A DNA stretch of 64,000 nt from Gordonia desulfuricans NBRC 100010 (GCF_001485495.1 NZ_BCNF01000022.1:1-64000); one strand, 5' to 3'; shown: positions 9,681 through 18,546, counted from the stretch's first letter. Numbers and translations: made by a program. The notes: generated by a model from the letters alone, not told the origin.

Positions 9681-9682
9681 CT
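9677..9682 (+). promoter_or_regulatory. -10 box of a leaderless hydrolase promoter
   Basis: TAGTCT (TANNNT type) ends 6 nt before the GTG at 9689, the spacing expected if transcription begins at the first base of the start codon. There is no ribosome-binding sequence. The first four bases of the box belong to the KstR-type palindrome. Confidence 0.6.
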
Positions 9683-9688
9683 GATGGG

Positions 9689-10546
9689 GTGGATGTCACC
9701 TATGACGCGACCAGACGCGAACTGACCACCGACAAGGGCGTGCTGCGCTACCACGAGGCCGGTAGCCCCGACGCCCCGCCGCTGCTGTTGCTGCACGGGT
9801 CCGGGCCGGGCGTCAACGGCTGGCGCAACTATCGCGGCAACCTGGGATTCTTCGCCGAGACCCACCACTGCTACATCGTCGAGTTCCCGGGATTCGGCGT
9901 CAGCGACGCCTGGGAGGGCATGCCCGTGCTCACCGCGGGCAAGTCGGTGATCGCGTTCATGGACGCCCTCGGCATCGACTCGGCGCCGATGATCGGCAAC
10001 TCGATGGGCGGCGTCGTCGGCGTCAACCTGGCGATCAAGAAGCCCGACCGCGTCGAGAAGCTGGTGACCATCGGCGGGGTGGGGCCCAACGTCTTCTCCC
10101 CGAGCCCCTCCGAAGGACTGCGACTGCTGCAGGAGTTCGCCGACGACCCCGACCGCGACAGATTGGTCCGCTGGCTGCGCGGCATGGTCTACGACCCGGC
10201 ACTGGTCACCGAGGAACTGATCGAGGAACGCTGGGAGGCCGCGATGCATCCCGACGCCCTGCAGACCGGCAGGATGATGTACGGGTCGGCATCCTTTGCG
10301 ATGCAACAGAAGTTCATGGCCGACTCCGACATCCCGCCGTACTGGTCGATGATGCACAAGATCTCGTGCCCGACACTGCTCACCTGGGGCCGTGACGACA
10401 GGGTGAGCCCGCCGGACATGGCGATGGTCCCGATGCGGCTGATCCCGCAGGCCGAGCTGCACATCTTCCCCAACTGCGGGCACTGGGTGATGATCGAGGC
10501 CAAGGAGGCCTTCGAGTCCGCGGTCGCGGCCTTCCTCGCCCGCTGA
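9689..10546 (+). CDS. HsaD-like meta-cleavage-product hydrolase
   Basis: A 285-residue alpha/beta-hydrolase of the C-C bond hydrolase (MCP) family, resembling HsaD and BphD. The oxyanion region is LLHGSGPGVNGW; the nucleophile Ser is in GNSMGG near residue 110; the acid Asp is in WGRDDRV and the catalytic His in CGHWV near the C-terminus. These enzymes split vinylogous 1,5-diketones made by extradiol ring cleavage. The KstR-type operator in front suggests a role in sterol-ring or related catabolism, but no extradiol dioxygenase lies beside it and it is probably not the main hsaD. GTG 9689 is chosen because a -10 box sits exactly 6 nt before it. Confidence 0.82.
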   Translation: MDVTYDATRRELTTDKGVLRYHEAGSPDAPPLLLLHGSGPGVNGWRNYRGNLGFFAETHHCYIVEFPGFGVSDAWEGMPVLTAGKSVIAFMDALGIDSAPMIGNSMGGVVGVNLAIKKPDRVEKLVTIGGVGPNVFSPSPSEGLRLLQEFADDPDRDRLVRWLRGMVYDPALVTEELIEERWEAAMHPDALQTGRMMYGSASFAMQQKFMADSDIPPYWSMMHKISCPTLLTWGRDDRVSPPDMAMVPMRLIPQAELHIFPNCGHWVMIEAKEAFESAVAAFLAR

Positions 10547-10888
10547 CCGACACACGTTTAATCGATTGCGCCCGGGTCGTCGGATCTGCCAGAGTCATAT
10601 CGACACGAGAGAAGCAGCCGGTCGCGGGGTACCGCCGATCATGTTCTGCGCGTGGCACTCTCGTGCCTCCACATGGCAACGGCCGGCAAGGCCCGGGGTT
10701 CGACTCCTCCATCCTGGCACCGCCCCCGGGGTTCCGGGTGGCATCGGTCCTGTGGCTCGCGTCCGGCTCGTCCCGCGCGTGTCCCCACCGGTGCACCCGC
10801 CCGCGGGCGGTGTCGCATGCCGTCGCGTTCCACGTGGAACCCACAACCGAACATCGACATGCGCGGCGCACACGGAAGGAGGTTCGCC
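10547..10888. other. 342-bp intergenic region
   Basis: I see no convincing gene here; the open frames are shadows or lack start signals. It contains a strong hairpin (GGCAC-TCTC-GTGCC near 10653), a tRNA T-arm-like stretch near 10694-10710 without a matching 5' half, and a CACGTG-centred palindrome at 10827-10840. The promoter of the SPFH gene must lie in it. A small RNA cannot be excluded. Confidence 0.5.
10827..10840. promoter_or_regulatory. CACGTG-centred 14-bp palindrome
   Basis: GTTCCACGTGGAAC is a perfect palindrome 48 bp upstream of the SPFH start. It resembles the chromosome-partitioning site parS (the Bacillus subtilis site is TGTTCCACGTGAAACA), but the right half and flanks differ. 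It may equally be a local operator. Confidence 0.35.
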
Positions 10889-11620
10889 ATGTCCTTCACC
10901 TTCGCACTCCAGCCCAAGCGGAAGCTGTTCTCCCATCAGGAGATCGAGCCCGGTCACACGGTCCTCGAATACCGTGGCGGCCGCCTGTCGCGCACGCTGG
11001 CCCCCGGTCGGCATCGCGTACGGCGCACGGCGTCGTATGTCGACGTCGACCTCCGTACGCGCATCGTTCCCGTTGCGCCGCAGGAGGTCCTGACCGCCGA
11101 CACCGTCTCGGTCCGGGTCACCATGGCACTGCGGGCCCGGGTCACCGACGCGGTGGCCTACACCGAGACCACGGCCGACCCGTGGTCGGCGGTCTATCTC
11201 GCCGCCCAGGTCGCCCTCCGGGATGCCTGCGCGTCGTCGACCGTCGAGCAGCTGCTCGCCCGCGACCAGGGCATCGACGCCGGCTCGATCCTGCAGGCCG
11301 CCCGCACCGCGGGTGCCACCATGGGTATCGACGTCGAGGCGGTGTTCCTCAAGGACGTGATCACGCCTTCCGAGATCCGTTCGGCGGCACTCGAACTGAT
11401 CACCGCCAAGATGCAGGGGCAGGCACGACTCGAGAAGGCCCGCGCCGAGACCGCCGCCCTGCGTGCACTGGCCAACGCCGGCCGGCTGCTCGACGCGCAC
11501 CCGGCACTCGCACGGCTGCGGCTGGTGCAGGAGGCGCCGTACGGCGCCAAGGTCGTCCTCGCCGTCGGTGACGCAGACGCTGCGGCCGCCCGGCCGGTCG
11601 CGTCCGACGACGACCGCTGA
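10889..11620 (+). CDS. SPFH/band-7 (slipin-like) protein
   Basis: A 243-residue protein with the SPFH fold: GHTVLEYRGGRLSRTLAPGRH is the typical entry strand pair, followed by VDVDLRTRIVPVAPQEVLTADTV and then a helical part ending in AKMQGQARLEKARAETAALRAL, the helix that oligomerises family members. Bacterial slipins usually have an N-terminal membrane anchor; none is visible, so the protein may be peripheral or soluble. ATG 10889 has an excellent GGAAGGAGG ribosome site. It is monocistronic, with a strong terminator downstream. No function beyond membrane or scaffold organisation can be inferred. Confidence 0.72.
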   Translation: MSFTFALQPKRKLFSHQEIEPGHTVLEYRGGRLSRTLAPGRHRVRRTASYVDVDLRTRIVPVAPQEVLTADTVSVRVTMALRARVTDAVAYTETTADPWSAVYLAAQVALRDACASSTVEQLLARDQGIDAGSILQAARTAGATMGIDVEAVFLKDVITPSEIRSAALELITAKMQGQARLEKARAETAALRALANAGRLLDAHPALARLRLVQEAPYGAKVVLAVGDADAAAARPVASDDDR

Positions 11621-11704
11621 CCGTGTTCTGGCGTACTCGTCCGCTTCCCGCTTGCCTGCTCCGGTAGGCGGAAACGACGTCCGTACGCGGCAACCGAACA
11701 GCCA

Positions 11705-11739
11705 ACAGGGCCCCGACCGGAATCCGGTCGGGGCCCTGT
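11705..11739. terminator. Bidirectional terminator hairpin
   Basis: A perfect 16-bp stem (ACAGGGCCCCGACCGG and its complement) with a 3-nt loop AAT lies between the convergent SPFH and fadB genes. It has no strong U tract, as is common in GC-rich actinobacteria. It should stop transcription in both directions. Confidence 0.8.
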
Positions 11740-11767
11740 CTGTCAGTTCAGCGGTCCGAGAACGAGA

Positions 11768-13939
11768 TCAGTACTTCTCGCCCTTGGCAGCCTTCTCCAC
11801 CAGCGAGGCCGGCGGGGTGAACTGGGTGCCGTACTTGGCCTCCAGCTCGCGGGCACGGTCGACGAAGCCCTGCAGGCCGCCCTCGTACTGGTTCATGTAC
11901 TGGACGACGCCACCGGTCCACGCCGGGAAGCCGATGCCGAAGATCGAGCCGATGTTGGCATCCGGCACCGAGGTGATGACGCCCTCTTCGATACACCGGG
12001 CGGTCTCGACGGCCTCGGCGAAGAGCATGCGCTCCTTGAGGTCCTCGAGAGTGGCCGAACCGCTGCCGGAGTTGAACTTCTCCCGCAGACCCGGCCACAG
12101 CTGGACGCGCTTGCCGCTCTCGTCGTACTCGTAGAAGCCGGCGCCGTCCTTCTTGCCCGGGCGACCCTGCTCCACGAGGTAGTCGATGACGTCGAACGAC
12201 CCGTGGTGCGGGAATTCCTTGCCCTCGGCCTTGGCGGCCTCCTGGCCGGACAGACGGATCTTCTGCATCAGGACGAGGTTCAGCTCGTCGCTGAGCTGCA
12301 GCGGTGCGGCCGGGTAACCGGCCTGGGTGCCCGCATGCTCGATCAGGGCCGGCTCGATGCCCTCGGCGACGGCCGCGATGGCCTCGTTGATGAAGGTACC
12401 GATCACGCGGCTGGTGAAGAACCCACGGCTGTCGTTGACGACGATCGGGGTCTTGCGGATCTGCAGGGTGTAGTCGATGACCTTGGCCAGCACCGCATCC
12501 GAGGTCTTCTCACCGCGGATGATCTCCACCAGCGGCATCTTGTCGACCGGCGAGAAGAAGTGGATGCCGATGAAGTCCTCCTGGCGCTTGACGCCCTGGG
12601 CGAGGATCGTGATCGGCAGCGTCGAGGTGTTGGAGCCGAGGATGGCGTCGGGCTCGACGACGTCCTCGATCTCCTGGAACACCTTGTTCTTCACCTCGAC
12701 CGACTCGAACGCGGCCTCGATGACGAGGTCGACGCCCGCGAAGTCGGCCGGGTCGACGGTCGGGGAGATCCGGGCGAGCAGCGCATCGGAGCGCTCCTGC
12801 GTGGTCTTACCGCGCGAGAGCGCCTTGGCCTCGAGGCTCTCGGCGTAACCCTTGCCCCGCTTGGCGGCCTCGATGTCGATGTCCTTGAGGACCACCTCGA
12901 TGCCGGCCTTGGCCGAGACGTAGGCGATGGCCGCACCCATCATGCCGGCGCCGATGACGCCGACCTTCTTGGCGGTGTACTTCGGGTAACCCTCGGGCCG
13001 CGAACCACCGTTGTTGATGTGCTGCAGATCGAAGAAGAACGCCTTGATCATGTTCTGCGCGACCTGACCGGTCACGAGGTTCACGAAGTAGCGGGTCTCG
13101 ATGATGTCGGCGGTGTCGACGTCGACGTAGGCGCCCTCGACGGCCGCGGCGAGGATGTTGCGCGGGGCCGGCATGTTGGCGCCCTTGATCTGCTTGCGCA
13201 GCAGCGACGGCAGCGCGGGCAGATTGGCGGCGAACTTCGGGTTCTTCGGGTCGCCACCGGGGATCTTGTATCCCTTGACGTCGAAGGGCTGCTGCGCCTC
13301 CGGGTTGGCGGCGATCCATGCCTTGGCGGCCGGGACCAGATCGTCGGTCGAGGCGACGACCTCGTTGACCAGGCCGATCTCCTTGGCCTTGGTCGGGTTC
13401 AGGCGCGGGCCCTGCAGCAGGACACCCATCAGGGCGTTCTGGATACCGAGCAGACGCACGGTGCGCACCACACCGCCGCCACCGGGCAGCAGGCCGAGGG
13501 TCACCTCGGGCAGGCCGACGACGGCACCCTTCACGTCGGCGACGACGCGGTAGTGGGTATGCAGCGCGATCTCCAGGCCACCGCCGAGGGCGGCACCGTT
13601 GATGGCGGCGACGACCGGCTTGCCCAGGGTCTCCAGTCGACGCAGCACCTTCTTCATGGCGTTGGTGCGCGTGGTGATCGCGGTGGCGATCTCTTCCTTG
13701 GTCTGGGTGCGCTCGGCGGTCATGTCCTTGAGGTCGCCGCCGGCGAAGAAGGTCTTCTTCGCGGAGGTGAGCACGACACCGGTGATGTCGTCCTTCTCGG
13801 CCTCGAGCCGATCGACGGTGGCCTCCATGGACGTCATGTAGAGATCGTTCATGGTGTTGGCGCCCTGGTTCGGGTCGTCCATGGTGAGCACGACGACGCC
13901 GTCGGCGCCCTTCTCCCACGCAATCATGTTGTCAGTCAT
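11768..13939 (-). CDS. fadB: FadB: enoyl-CoA hydratase / 3-hydroxyacyl-CoA dehydrogenase
   Basis: A 723-residue bifunctional alpha subunit of the fatty-acid oxidation complex. The N-terminal crotonase domain (about 1-200) has INGAALGGGLE and LPEVTLGLLPGGG, carrying the two catalytic glutamates. The NAD domain starts at VGVIGAGMMGAAIA near residue 328, followed by the FFSPVDKM segment and the C-terminal dehydrogenase domain with KDGAGFYEY. It hydrates trans-2-enoyl-CoA and oxidises the product. It is like mycobacterial Rv0860. The gene lies 37 bp downstream of fadA, so the two form the beta-oxidation trifunctional complex. ATG 13939 has AAAGGA somewhat far upstream. Confidence 0.95.
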   Translation of the reverse strand: MTDNMIAWEKGADGVVVLTMDDPNQGANTMNDLYMTSMEATVDRLEAEKDDITGVVLTSAKKTFFAGGDLKDMTAERTQTKEEIATAITTRTNAMKKVLRRLETLGKPVVAAINGAALGGGLEIALHTHYRVVADVKGAVVGLPEVTLGLLPGGGGVVRTVRLLGIQNALMGVLLQGPRLNPTKAKEIGLVNEVVASTDDLVPAAKAWIAANPEAQQPFDVKGYKIPGGDPKNPKFAANLPALPSLLRKQIKGANMPAPRNILAAAVEGAYVDVDTADIIETRYFVNLVTGQVAQNMIKAFFFDLQHINNGGSRPEGYPKYTAKKVGVIGAGMMGAAIAYVSAKAGIEVVLKDIDIEAAKRGKGYAESLEAKALSRGKTTQERSDALLARISPTVDPADFAGVDLVIEAAFESVEVKNKVFQEIEDVVEPDAILGSNTSTLPITILAQGVKRQEDFIGIHFFSPVDKMPLVEIIRGEKTSDAVLAKVIDYTLQIRKTPIVVNDSRGFFTSRVIGTFINEAIAAVAEGIEPALIEHAGTQAGYPAAPLQLSDELNLVLMQKIRLSGQEAAKAEGKEFPHHGSFDVIDYLVEQGRPGKKDGAGFYEYDESGKRVQLWPGLREKFNSGSGSATLEDLKERMLFAEAVETARCIEEGVITSVPDANIGSIFGIGFPAWTGGVVQYMNQYEGGLQGFVDRARELEAKYGTQFTPPASLVEKAAKGEKY

Positions 13940-13976
13940 GGTGTTTTCGAAAGTCCTTTGATCTGTCGAGGGGGGA

Positions 13977-15188
13977 TCAGACGCGCTCGATGACGGTGGC
14001 GATACCCATGCCGCCGCCGATGCACAGGGTGACCAGGCCGTAGCGACCGCCGGTGCGCTCGAGCTCGTCGAGGCAGGTGCCCAGGATCATGGCACCGGTG
14101 GCACCGAGCGGGTGACCCATCGCGATGGCGCCACCGTTGACGTTGACCTTCTCGTGCGGGACCTTGAGGTCCTTCATCCACTTCATGACGACCGACGCGA
14201 ACGCCTCGTTCAGCTCGAAGACGTCGATGTCGTCGACGGTCAGGCCGGCGCGCTTGAGCGCGAGCTCGGTGGCCGGGGTGGGGCCGGTGAGCATGATCGA
14301 CGGCTCGGAGCCGACCTGTGCGAACGACACGAAACGGGCGCGCGGGGTCAGGCCGTTGCGCTTGCCCGCCTCCTCGCTACCGATCAGGACGGCTGCGGCA
14401 CCGTCGACGATGCCCGAGCTGTTGCCACCGGTGTGGACGTGGTTGACACGCTCCACCTCGGGGTAACGCTGCAGGATGACGTCGTCGAAGCCGGCCATCT
14501 CGGCCAGCCCGGCGAATGCCGGCTTGAGCTTGCCCAGCGACTCGGCGGTGCTGCCCGGACGACGGTGCTCGTCGTGGTCGAGCAGGATGACACCGTTCAT
14601 GTCGCGCACCGGTACCACGGACTTGGCGAAGAAGCCGCTGGTCCAGGCCTTCTCGGCGCGTGCCTGCGACTCGGCGGCGTAGGCGTCGACGTCGTCGCGG
14701 GTGAAGCCCTCGATGGTGGCGATCAGGTCGGCACCGATGCCCTGCGGAACGATGTAGTTCTCGTAGGCGGTCATCGGGTCGGTGAAGAGCGCACCGCCGT
14801 CACTGCCCATCGGCACACGCGACATCGATTCGACGCCACCGGCGAGCACCAGGTCGTCGAAGCCGCTGGCGACCTTGGCCGCGGCGAGGTTGGTGGCCTC
14901 CAGGCCCGACGCGCAGAAGCGGTCGATCTGGGTGCCGGGGACGTTCTCCGGCAGACCGGAGTTGAGCGCCGCGGTGCGGGCGATGACGCCGCCCTGCTCA
15001 CCGACGGGCGAGACGACGCCGAGGATCACGTCGTTGACCTGCGAGGCATCGAGGCTGCCGTGGCGGGCCAGGACCTCGTTGATGATTCCGGAAGCGAGAT
15101 CGACCGGCTTGACGCTGTGCAGCGCTCCACCGCGCTGCTTGCCACGAGGCGTGCGGAGTGCCTCGTAGATGAATGCTTGATCGGCCAC
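13977..15188 (-). CDS. fadA: FadA: acetyl-CoA acyltransferase (thiolase)
   Basis: A 403-residue 3-ketoacyl-CoA thiolase, first gene of the fadAB operon. The nucleophilic cysteine is Cys92 in DRFCASGLE; the active-site His is in [15 protein letters not shown] and the second Cys in TLCIGGGMG. It releases acetyl-CoA from 3-ketoacyl-CoA made by FadB and corresponds to mycobacterial Rv0859. The start is GTG 15188 with AAAGGAA upstream. A TAGCCT -10 candidate at 15232-15237 would give a leader of about 37 nt. It is divergent from the tandem-TetR gene, a likely regulator. Confidence 0.95.
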   Translation of the reverse strand: MADQAFIYEALRTPRGKQRGGALHSVKPVDLASGIINEVLARHGSLDASQVNDVILGVVSPVGEQGGVIARTAALNSGLPENVPGTQIDRFCASGLEATNLAAAKVASGFDDLVLAGGVESMSRVPMGSDGGALFTDPMTAYENYIVPQGIGADLIATIEGFTRDDVDAYAAESQARAEKAWTSGFFAKSVVPVRDMNGVILLDHDEHRRPGSTAESLGKLKPAFAGLAEMAGFDDVILQRYPEVERVNHVHTGGNSSGIVDGAAAVLIGSEEAGKRNGLTPRARFVSFAQVGSEPSIMLTGPTPATELALKRAGLTVDDIDVFELNEAFASVVMKWMKDLKVPHEKVNVNGGAIAMGHPLGATGAMILGTCLDELERTGGRYGLVTLCIGGGMGIATVIERV

Positions 15189-15302
15189 GAGAGAGTGTTC
15201 CTTTCACACGAACCAGCGATGGTTTCACCTCAGGCTAACGCGGAATAACTTGTTTGGCTATACCTGGAGGTCAAGGACTAGATGAACTCTCCGATTTTCA
15301 GC

Positions 15303-15308
15303 TAAGGT
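15303..15308 (+). promoter_or_regulatory. -10 box of the tandem-TetR gene
   Basis: TAAGGT ends 9 nt before ATG 15318, which would leave a leader of only about 2-3 nt. No ribosome site is present, so translation is probably leaderless or nearly so. Confidence 0.5.
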
Positions 15309-15317
15309 CGATTCACC

Positions 15318-16538
15318 ATGTCTACCTCCACCCCGCCGTCCGGACCGCGCCGCACGCGTCCGGCCGACCGTAAACGGCAGCTCGTCGACCACGCGACGAC
15401 GCTGTTCGCCGAACGCGGATACCAGCAGGTCTCGGTGGCCGACATCGCCCGTGCCGCCGGGGTCACCGCGCCGTCGGTGTACCGGCACTTCACCGACAAG
15501 CTGGCCCTGCTCGACGCCGCGGTGATCGCCGCCGTCGACGATCTCGAGTCGTGTACCGACCGCGCGCTGGCGGGCGGCGAGAGCATGGACCGGCTGGTGA
15601 CCCGGCTGTGCGTGCTCGGCGCCAAACGACCGGAGTCGACGTCACTGTGGCGCTCGGCCAGCCAGCACCTCACCGACGAGCAGAACCGCGAGGTGGTGCT
15701 GCGCACCCGGGAGGTGCTGCACCGATGGGCGGCCACCATCGACACCGCCACCGGTATGGGTGAGCGCAATGCCATCCAGATCGCCTGGGCGATGCTCTCG
15801 GTGGCGGGCAGCCTCGCGGTCCACAACTCCCGGCTCTCCACCACTCGGGCGCAGGCCGAGCTCGGGGTCCTGGTGCTCCGGCTGGTCGCGCTGCAGCCGT
15901 CGTCGGCGCCACCGCTGACCGCCCCACCCCAGATCGGCACCTCCACACGGACGCGCCGGGACGAGATCCTCGACGCCGCAGCCGATCTGTTCGCCGAGCG
16001 GGGTTATGCCGGAGTGGGCGTCGACGACATCGGTGCCGCGGTGGGGATCACGGGACCCAGTGTCTACAAACACTTCTCGTCCAAGCTGGCGATCCTGCTG
16101 GGAATCGGCCAACGCAGCGGCACCCGTCTGGAGGCCGGGGTGATGGCCGCCTATGCCGCCGTACCGAACTCGGCCGTCCGCGACGACGCAACCGAACCGG
16201 GAACCCAGGATCCGGCGGCACTGCTCGCCCGGCTGGTGGATTCGTACGTCGGGGTGATCACGTCGAGCCCCGACCTGTCGGTGGCGTTCAACAACTCCTA
16301 CGCACTGGCCGGTCAACCGGCCGCGGGGGATCTCCTGGACGTGCAGCGACGGTATGTCACACGGTGGATCGACCTGCTCGGCGCCGCCCATCCCGACCTC
16401 AACCGTGCGCAGGCGGCGATCGCGGTCCATGCCGCGCTGTCGATCGTCAACGACGCGGTCCGTGTGCGACGCGGGGTCAACCGTCCCGAGTTCCCGGCCA
16501 CCATGGCGTACCTGATGAAGGGCATACTCTCGGTATGA
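15318..16538 (+). CDS. Double TetR-type transcriptional regulator
   Basis: A 406-residue protein with two TetR units in one chain. The first HTH covers about residues 20-66 (FAERGYQQVSVADIARAAGV then PSVYRHF), the second about 213-260 (FAERGYAGVGVDDIGAAVGI then PSVYKHF). Each is followed by a helical ligand-binding half, so one chain can mimic a TetR dimer. It is transcribed away from fadA, so fatty-acid or acyl-CoA control of fadAB is a reasonable guess. Its stop overlaps the start of the adenylyl cyclase gene (ATGA), coupling the two. Confidence 0.85.
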   Translation: MSTSTPPSGPRRTRPADRKRQLVDHATTLFAERGYQQVSVADIARAAGVTAPSVYRHFTDKLALLDAAVIAAVDDLESCTDRALAGGESMDRLVTRLCVLGAKRPESTSLWRSASQHLTDEQNREVVLRTREVLHRWAATIDTATGMGERNAIQIAWAMLSVAGSLAVHNSRLSTTRAQAELGVLVLRLVALQPSSAPPLTAPPQIGTSTRTRRDEILDAAADLFAERGYAGVGVDDIGAAVGITGPSVYKHFSSKLAILLGIGQRSGTRLEAGVMAAYAAVPNSAVRDDATEPGTQDPAALLARLVDSYVGVITSSPDLSVAFNNSYALAGQPAAGDLLDVQRRYVTRWIDLLGAAHPDLNRAQAAIAVHAALSIVNDAVRVRRGVNRPEFPATMAYLMKGILSV

Positions 16539-17485
16539 CCAGCGCGGGCGAGCCCGAGTACACCCGGGACGAACTGATCGCCGAACTCGGGATCTCCACC
16601 GAGTACGCCGAGAAGATGTGGAATGCCTTCGGTTTCGCGCGGCAGAACACCGACGAGAAGGTCTTCACCGCCGCCGAGGTGGAGGCGCTGCGGTTCTTCG
16701 CCCACTCCGACGAGACCATCCCGCAGGCCGCGCAGGTTCCGGTCGCGCGGGCGATCGGCCAGACCATGTCACGGCTGGCCGACTGGCAGGCCGAACAGCT
16801 GATCGAGTTCGACAAGAATCCCGAGATCCCGTGGACGCGCGACCAGATGGCGCTGGCACTGGGCCTGATCCAGCAGATGATCTGGCGGCGTCACCTGTCG
16901 GCGGCGCTCGAACGTGACATCGCCCATCCGCATGACGAATCCCAGGAACTGGTGGTCGGATTCGTCGACATCGTGGGTTACACCAGCCTGTCGCGGCGGA
17001 TCGGGATGGCCGAACTCGAGATCCTGCTCGAGATCTTCGAGGACCAGACACACGAGATCATCGCGAAGAGTGGCGGGACCGTCATCAAGACCCTCGGTGA
17101 CGCGGTCATGTTCACCTTCACCGAGGCATCCGGCGCCGCCGAGGCCGCGCTGGCGATCCACCGGCTCAGCGAGGACGACCGCATCCCGTCGTTACGGGTC
17201 GGCCTCGCCCGCGGCCACATCCTCACCCGGCTCGGCGACGTCTTCGGCGAGCCGGTGAACATCGCGGCCCGGCTCTGCGGATCGGCCCGTCCGGGAACGA
17301 CTCTGGTCGATCAGGCGGTGGCCGACGAGCTCGCCGACACACCGTCGGTCCATCTGCGGCCGATCCCCACGCTCTCGGTGCGCGGCTACCGCCGGCTCAA
17401 GGCGAGGGTGCTGACGGCCAACCGCTACAACCGGTCGGATTCGGCGGGATCGGAGAACACCGACGCCGGTCCCACGGTCCCGTAG
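16535..17485 (+). CDS. Class III adenylyl cyclase, soluble
   Basis: A 316-residue cyclase that makes cAMP from ATP. The catalytic domain spans about residues 135-305. All canonical residues are present: metal-binding Asp145 (GFVDIVGYTS) and Asp189, adenine-specifying Lys185 (KTLGD) and Asp235, and transition-state Asn242 and Arg246 (VNIAAR). The N-terminal 130 residues carry a MerR-like or pH-sensing-type helical region (TRDELIAELGI, VFTAAEVEALRFF) and no membrane helix. It is coupled by ATGA to the double-TetR gene, an unusual partnership. Its 3' end overlaps modC by 61 bp in tail-to-tail orientation. Confidence 0.9.
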   Translation: MTSAGEPEYTRDELIAELGISTEYAEKMWNAFGFARQNTDEKVFTAAEVEALRFFAHSDETIPQAAQVPVARAIGQTMSRLADWQAEQLIEFDKNPEIPWTRDQMALALGLIQQMIWRRHLSAALERDIAHPHDESQELVVGFVDIVGYTSLSRRIGMAELEILLEIFEDQTHEIIAKSGGTVIKTLGDAVMFTFTEASGAAEAALAIHRLSEDDRIPSLRVGLARGHILTRLGDVFGEPVNIAARLCGSARPGTTLVDQAVADELADTPSVHLRPIPTLSVRGYRRLKARVLTANRYNRSDSAGSENTDAGPTVP

Positions 17486-18546
17486 ATCCGCACCTCGGTG
17501 GCCTTGACCACCAGGAACACCGGGCTGCCGTGGCCGAGACCGAGTTCGGCCACCGACTCCCAGGTCACCTCGGCACCGATACGCACTCCGCCGCAGTCCG
17601 ACCACACCACGGCATGATCGCCACGCGGCATCACCTCGGTGACGGTGCCCGTCCAGCTGTTCCGCGGACTCCCGTGCGGCGCTTGCGGATACACCGCGAC
17701 GGCGCGCGGGGAGAACGCCGCGGCCGCCGCCTGTCCGGCGGTCAGCGGTTCGGAGGGCTCCCCGACCACCGTGATCCCCTGCGGCCCTTCGATCGTCGAC
17801 GACCCGGCGAAGCGACCGGTGACCAGGTTGACCCCCGACAGCGACGCCGCGAACGACGTCTCCGGATGGGTGAGCACCTCGGTGGTCGGGCCGGTCTGCA
17901 CCAGCCTGCCGTGGTCGAGCACGGCGACGGTGTCGGCGAGTCCGACGATGTCGACGAGGTCGTGGGTGACGAGCACCGTACACCCGGCACGTTCGGACAG
18001 CAGTGATCGCACCAGGGTTCGCATCTGCTGTGCCACATCCACATCGAGTGCCGCGAACGGTTCGTCGAGCAGCAGCACCGACGGTTCGGTGGCCAGCGCC
18101 CGGGCGATCGCCGCGCGCTGGGCCTGCCCGCCGGACAGTTGTGACGGCATCCGGTCGGCGAGATGGGCGACGCCCACCGCCTCCAGCCAGTGCTCGGCAC
18201 GCGCGCGTGCCGCACGGCGGGAGAGCCCGGCCGCCGCCGGCCCGAAGGCCACGTTGCGCCGAACGTCGAGATGCGGGAACAGCTTCGCCTTCTGCTCGAG
18301 CAGCACCACCGAACGCCGGTGCGGTTCGACGAAGACACCGCGCCCCTGCAGCACCCGCTCACCCAGCCACACCTCGGAACCGGGGGTGCGGCGCAATCCG
18401 GCGAGAACGCCCAGCAGGGTGGACTTCCCGGCGCCGTTGGGGCCGATCACGCCGAGCGTCGTCGCCGGCGGTACCTCGAGATCGGCGGTGAGCGGGGGAA
18501 GTTCACACCGCACCGCGGCGCGGAAGGCCGCGGATTCCTCGGTCAC
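17425..18546 (-). CDS. modC: ModC: molybdate ABC importer ATPase
   Basis: A 373-residue ATPase. Walker A is GPNGAGKST, the Q-loop region VVLLEQKAKLFPHL, the signature LSGGQAQR and Walker B VLLLDEPFAALD. The C-terminal third holds a TOBE/Mop domain (VTGRFAGSS near residue 245, WTGTVTEVMPRGDHAVV near 300), used to sense molybdate. GTG 18546 overlaps the modB stop (GTGA). The last 20 codons overlap the opposite-strand cyclase gene. Confidence 0.9.
   Translation of the reverse strand: MTEESAAFRAAVRCELPPLTADLEVPPATTLGVIGPNGAGKSTLLGVLAGLRRTPGSEVWLGERVLQGRGVFVEPHRRSVVLLEQKAKLFPHLDVRRNVAFGPAAAGLSRRAARARAEHWLEAVGVAHLADRMPSQLSGGQAQRAAIARALATEPSVLLLDEPFAALDVDVAQQMRTLVRSLLSERAGCTVLVTHDLVDIVGLADTVAVLDHGRLVQTGPTTEVLTHPETSFAASLSGVNLVTGRFAGSSTIEGPQGITVVGEPSEPLTAGQAAAAAFSPRAVAVYPQAPHGSPRNSWTGTVTEVMPRGDHAVVWSDCGGVRIGAEVTWESVAELGLGHGSPVFLVVKATEVRIYGTVGPASVFSDPAESDRL

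Noticed and set aside
10694-10721. tRNA gene
   Set aside because: Only a T-arm-like piece is present: one stem mismatch, no complementary 5' acceptor at tRNA distance, no D-arm or seven-base anticodon loop.
12203-13993. 596-codon open frame on the plus strand
   Set aside because: It is the reverse shadow of fadB, rich in Asp/Leu/Gly/His with no recognisable fold; fadB is unmistakable on the other strand.
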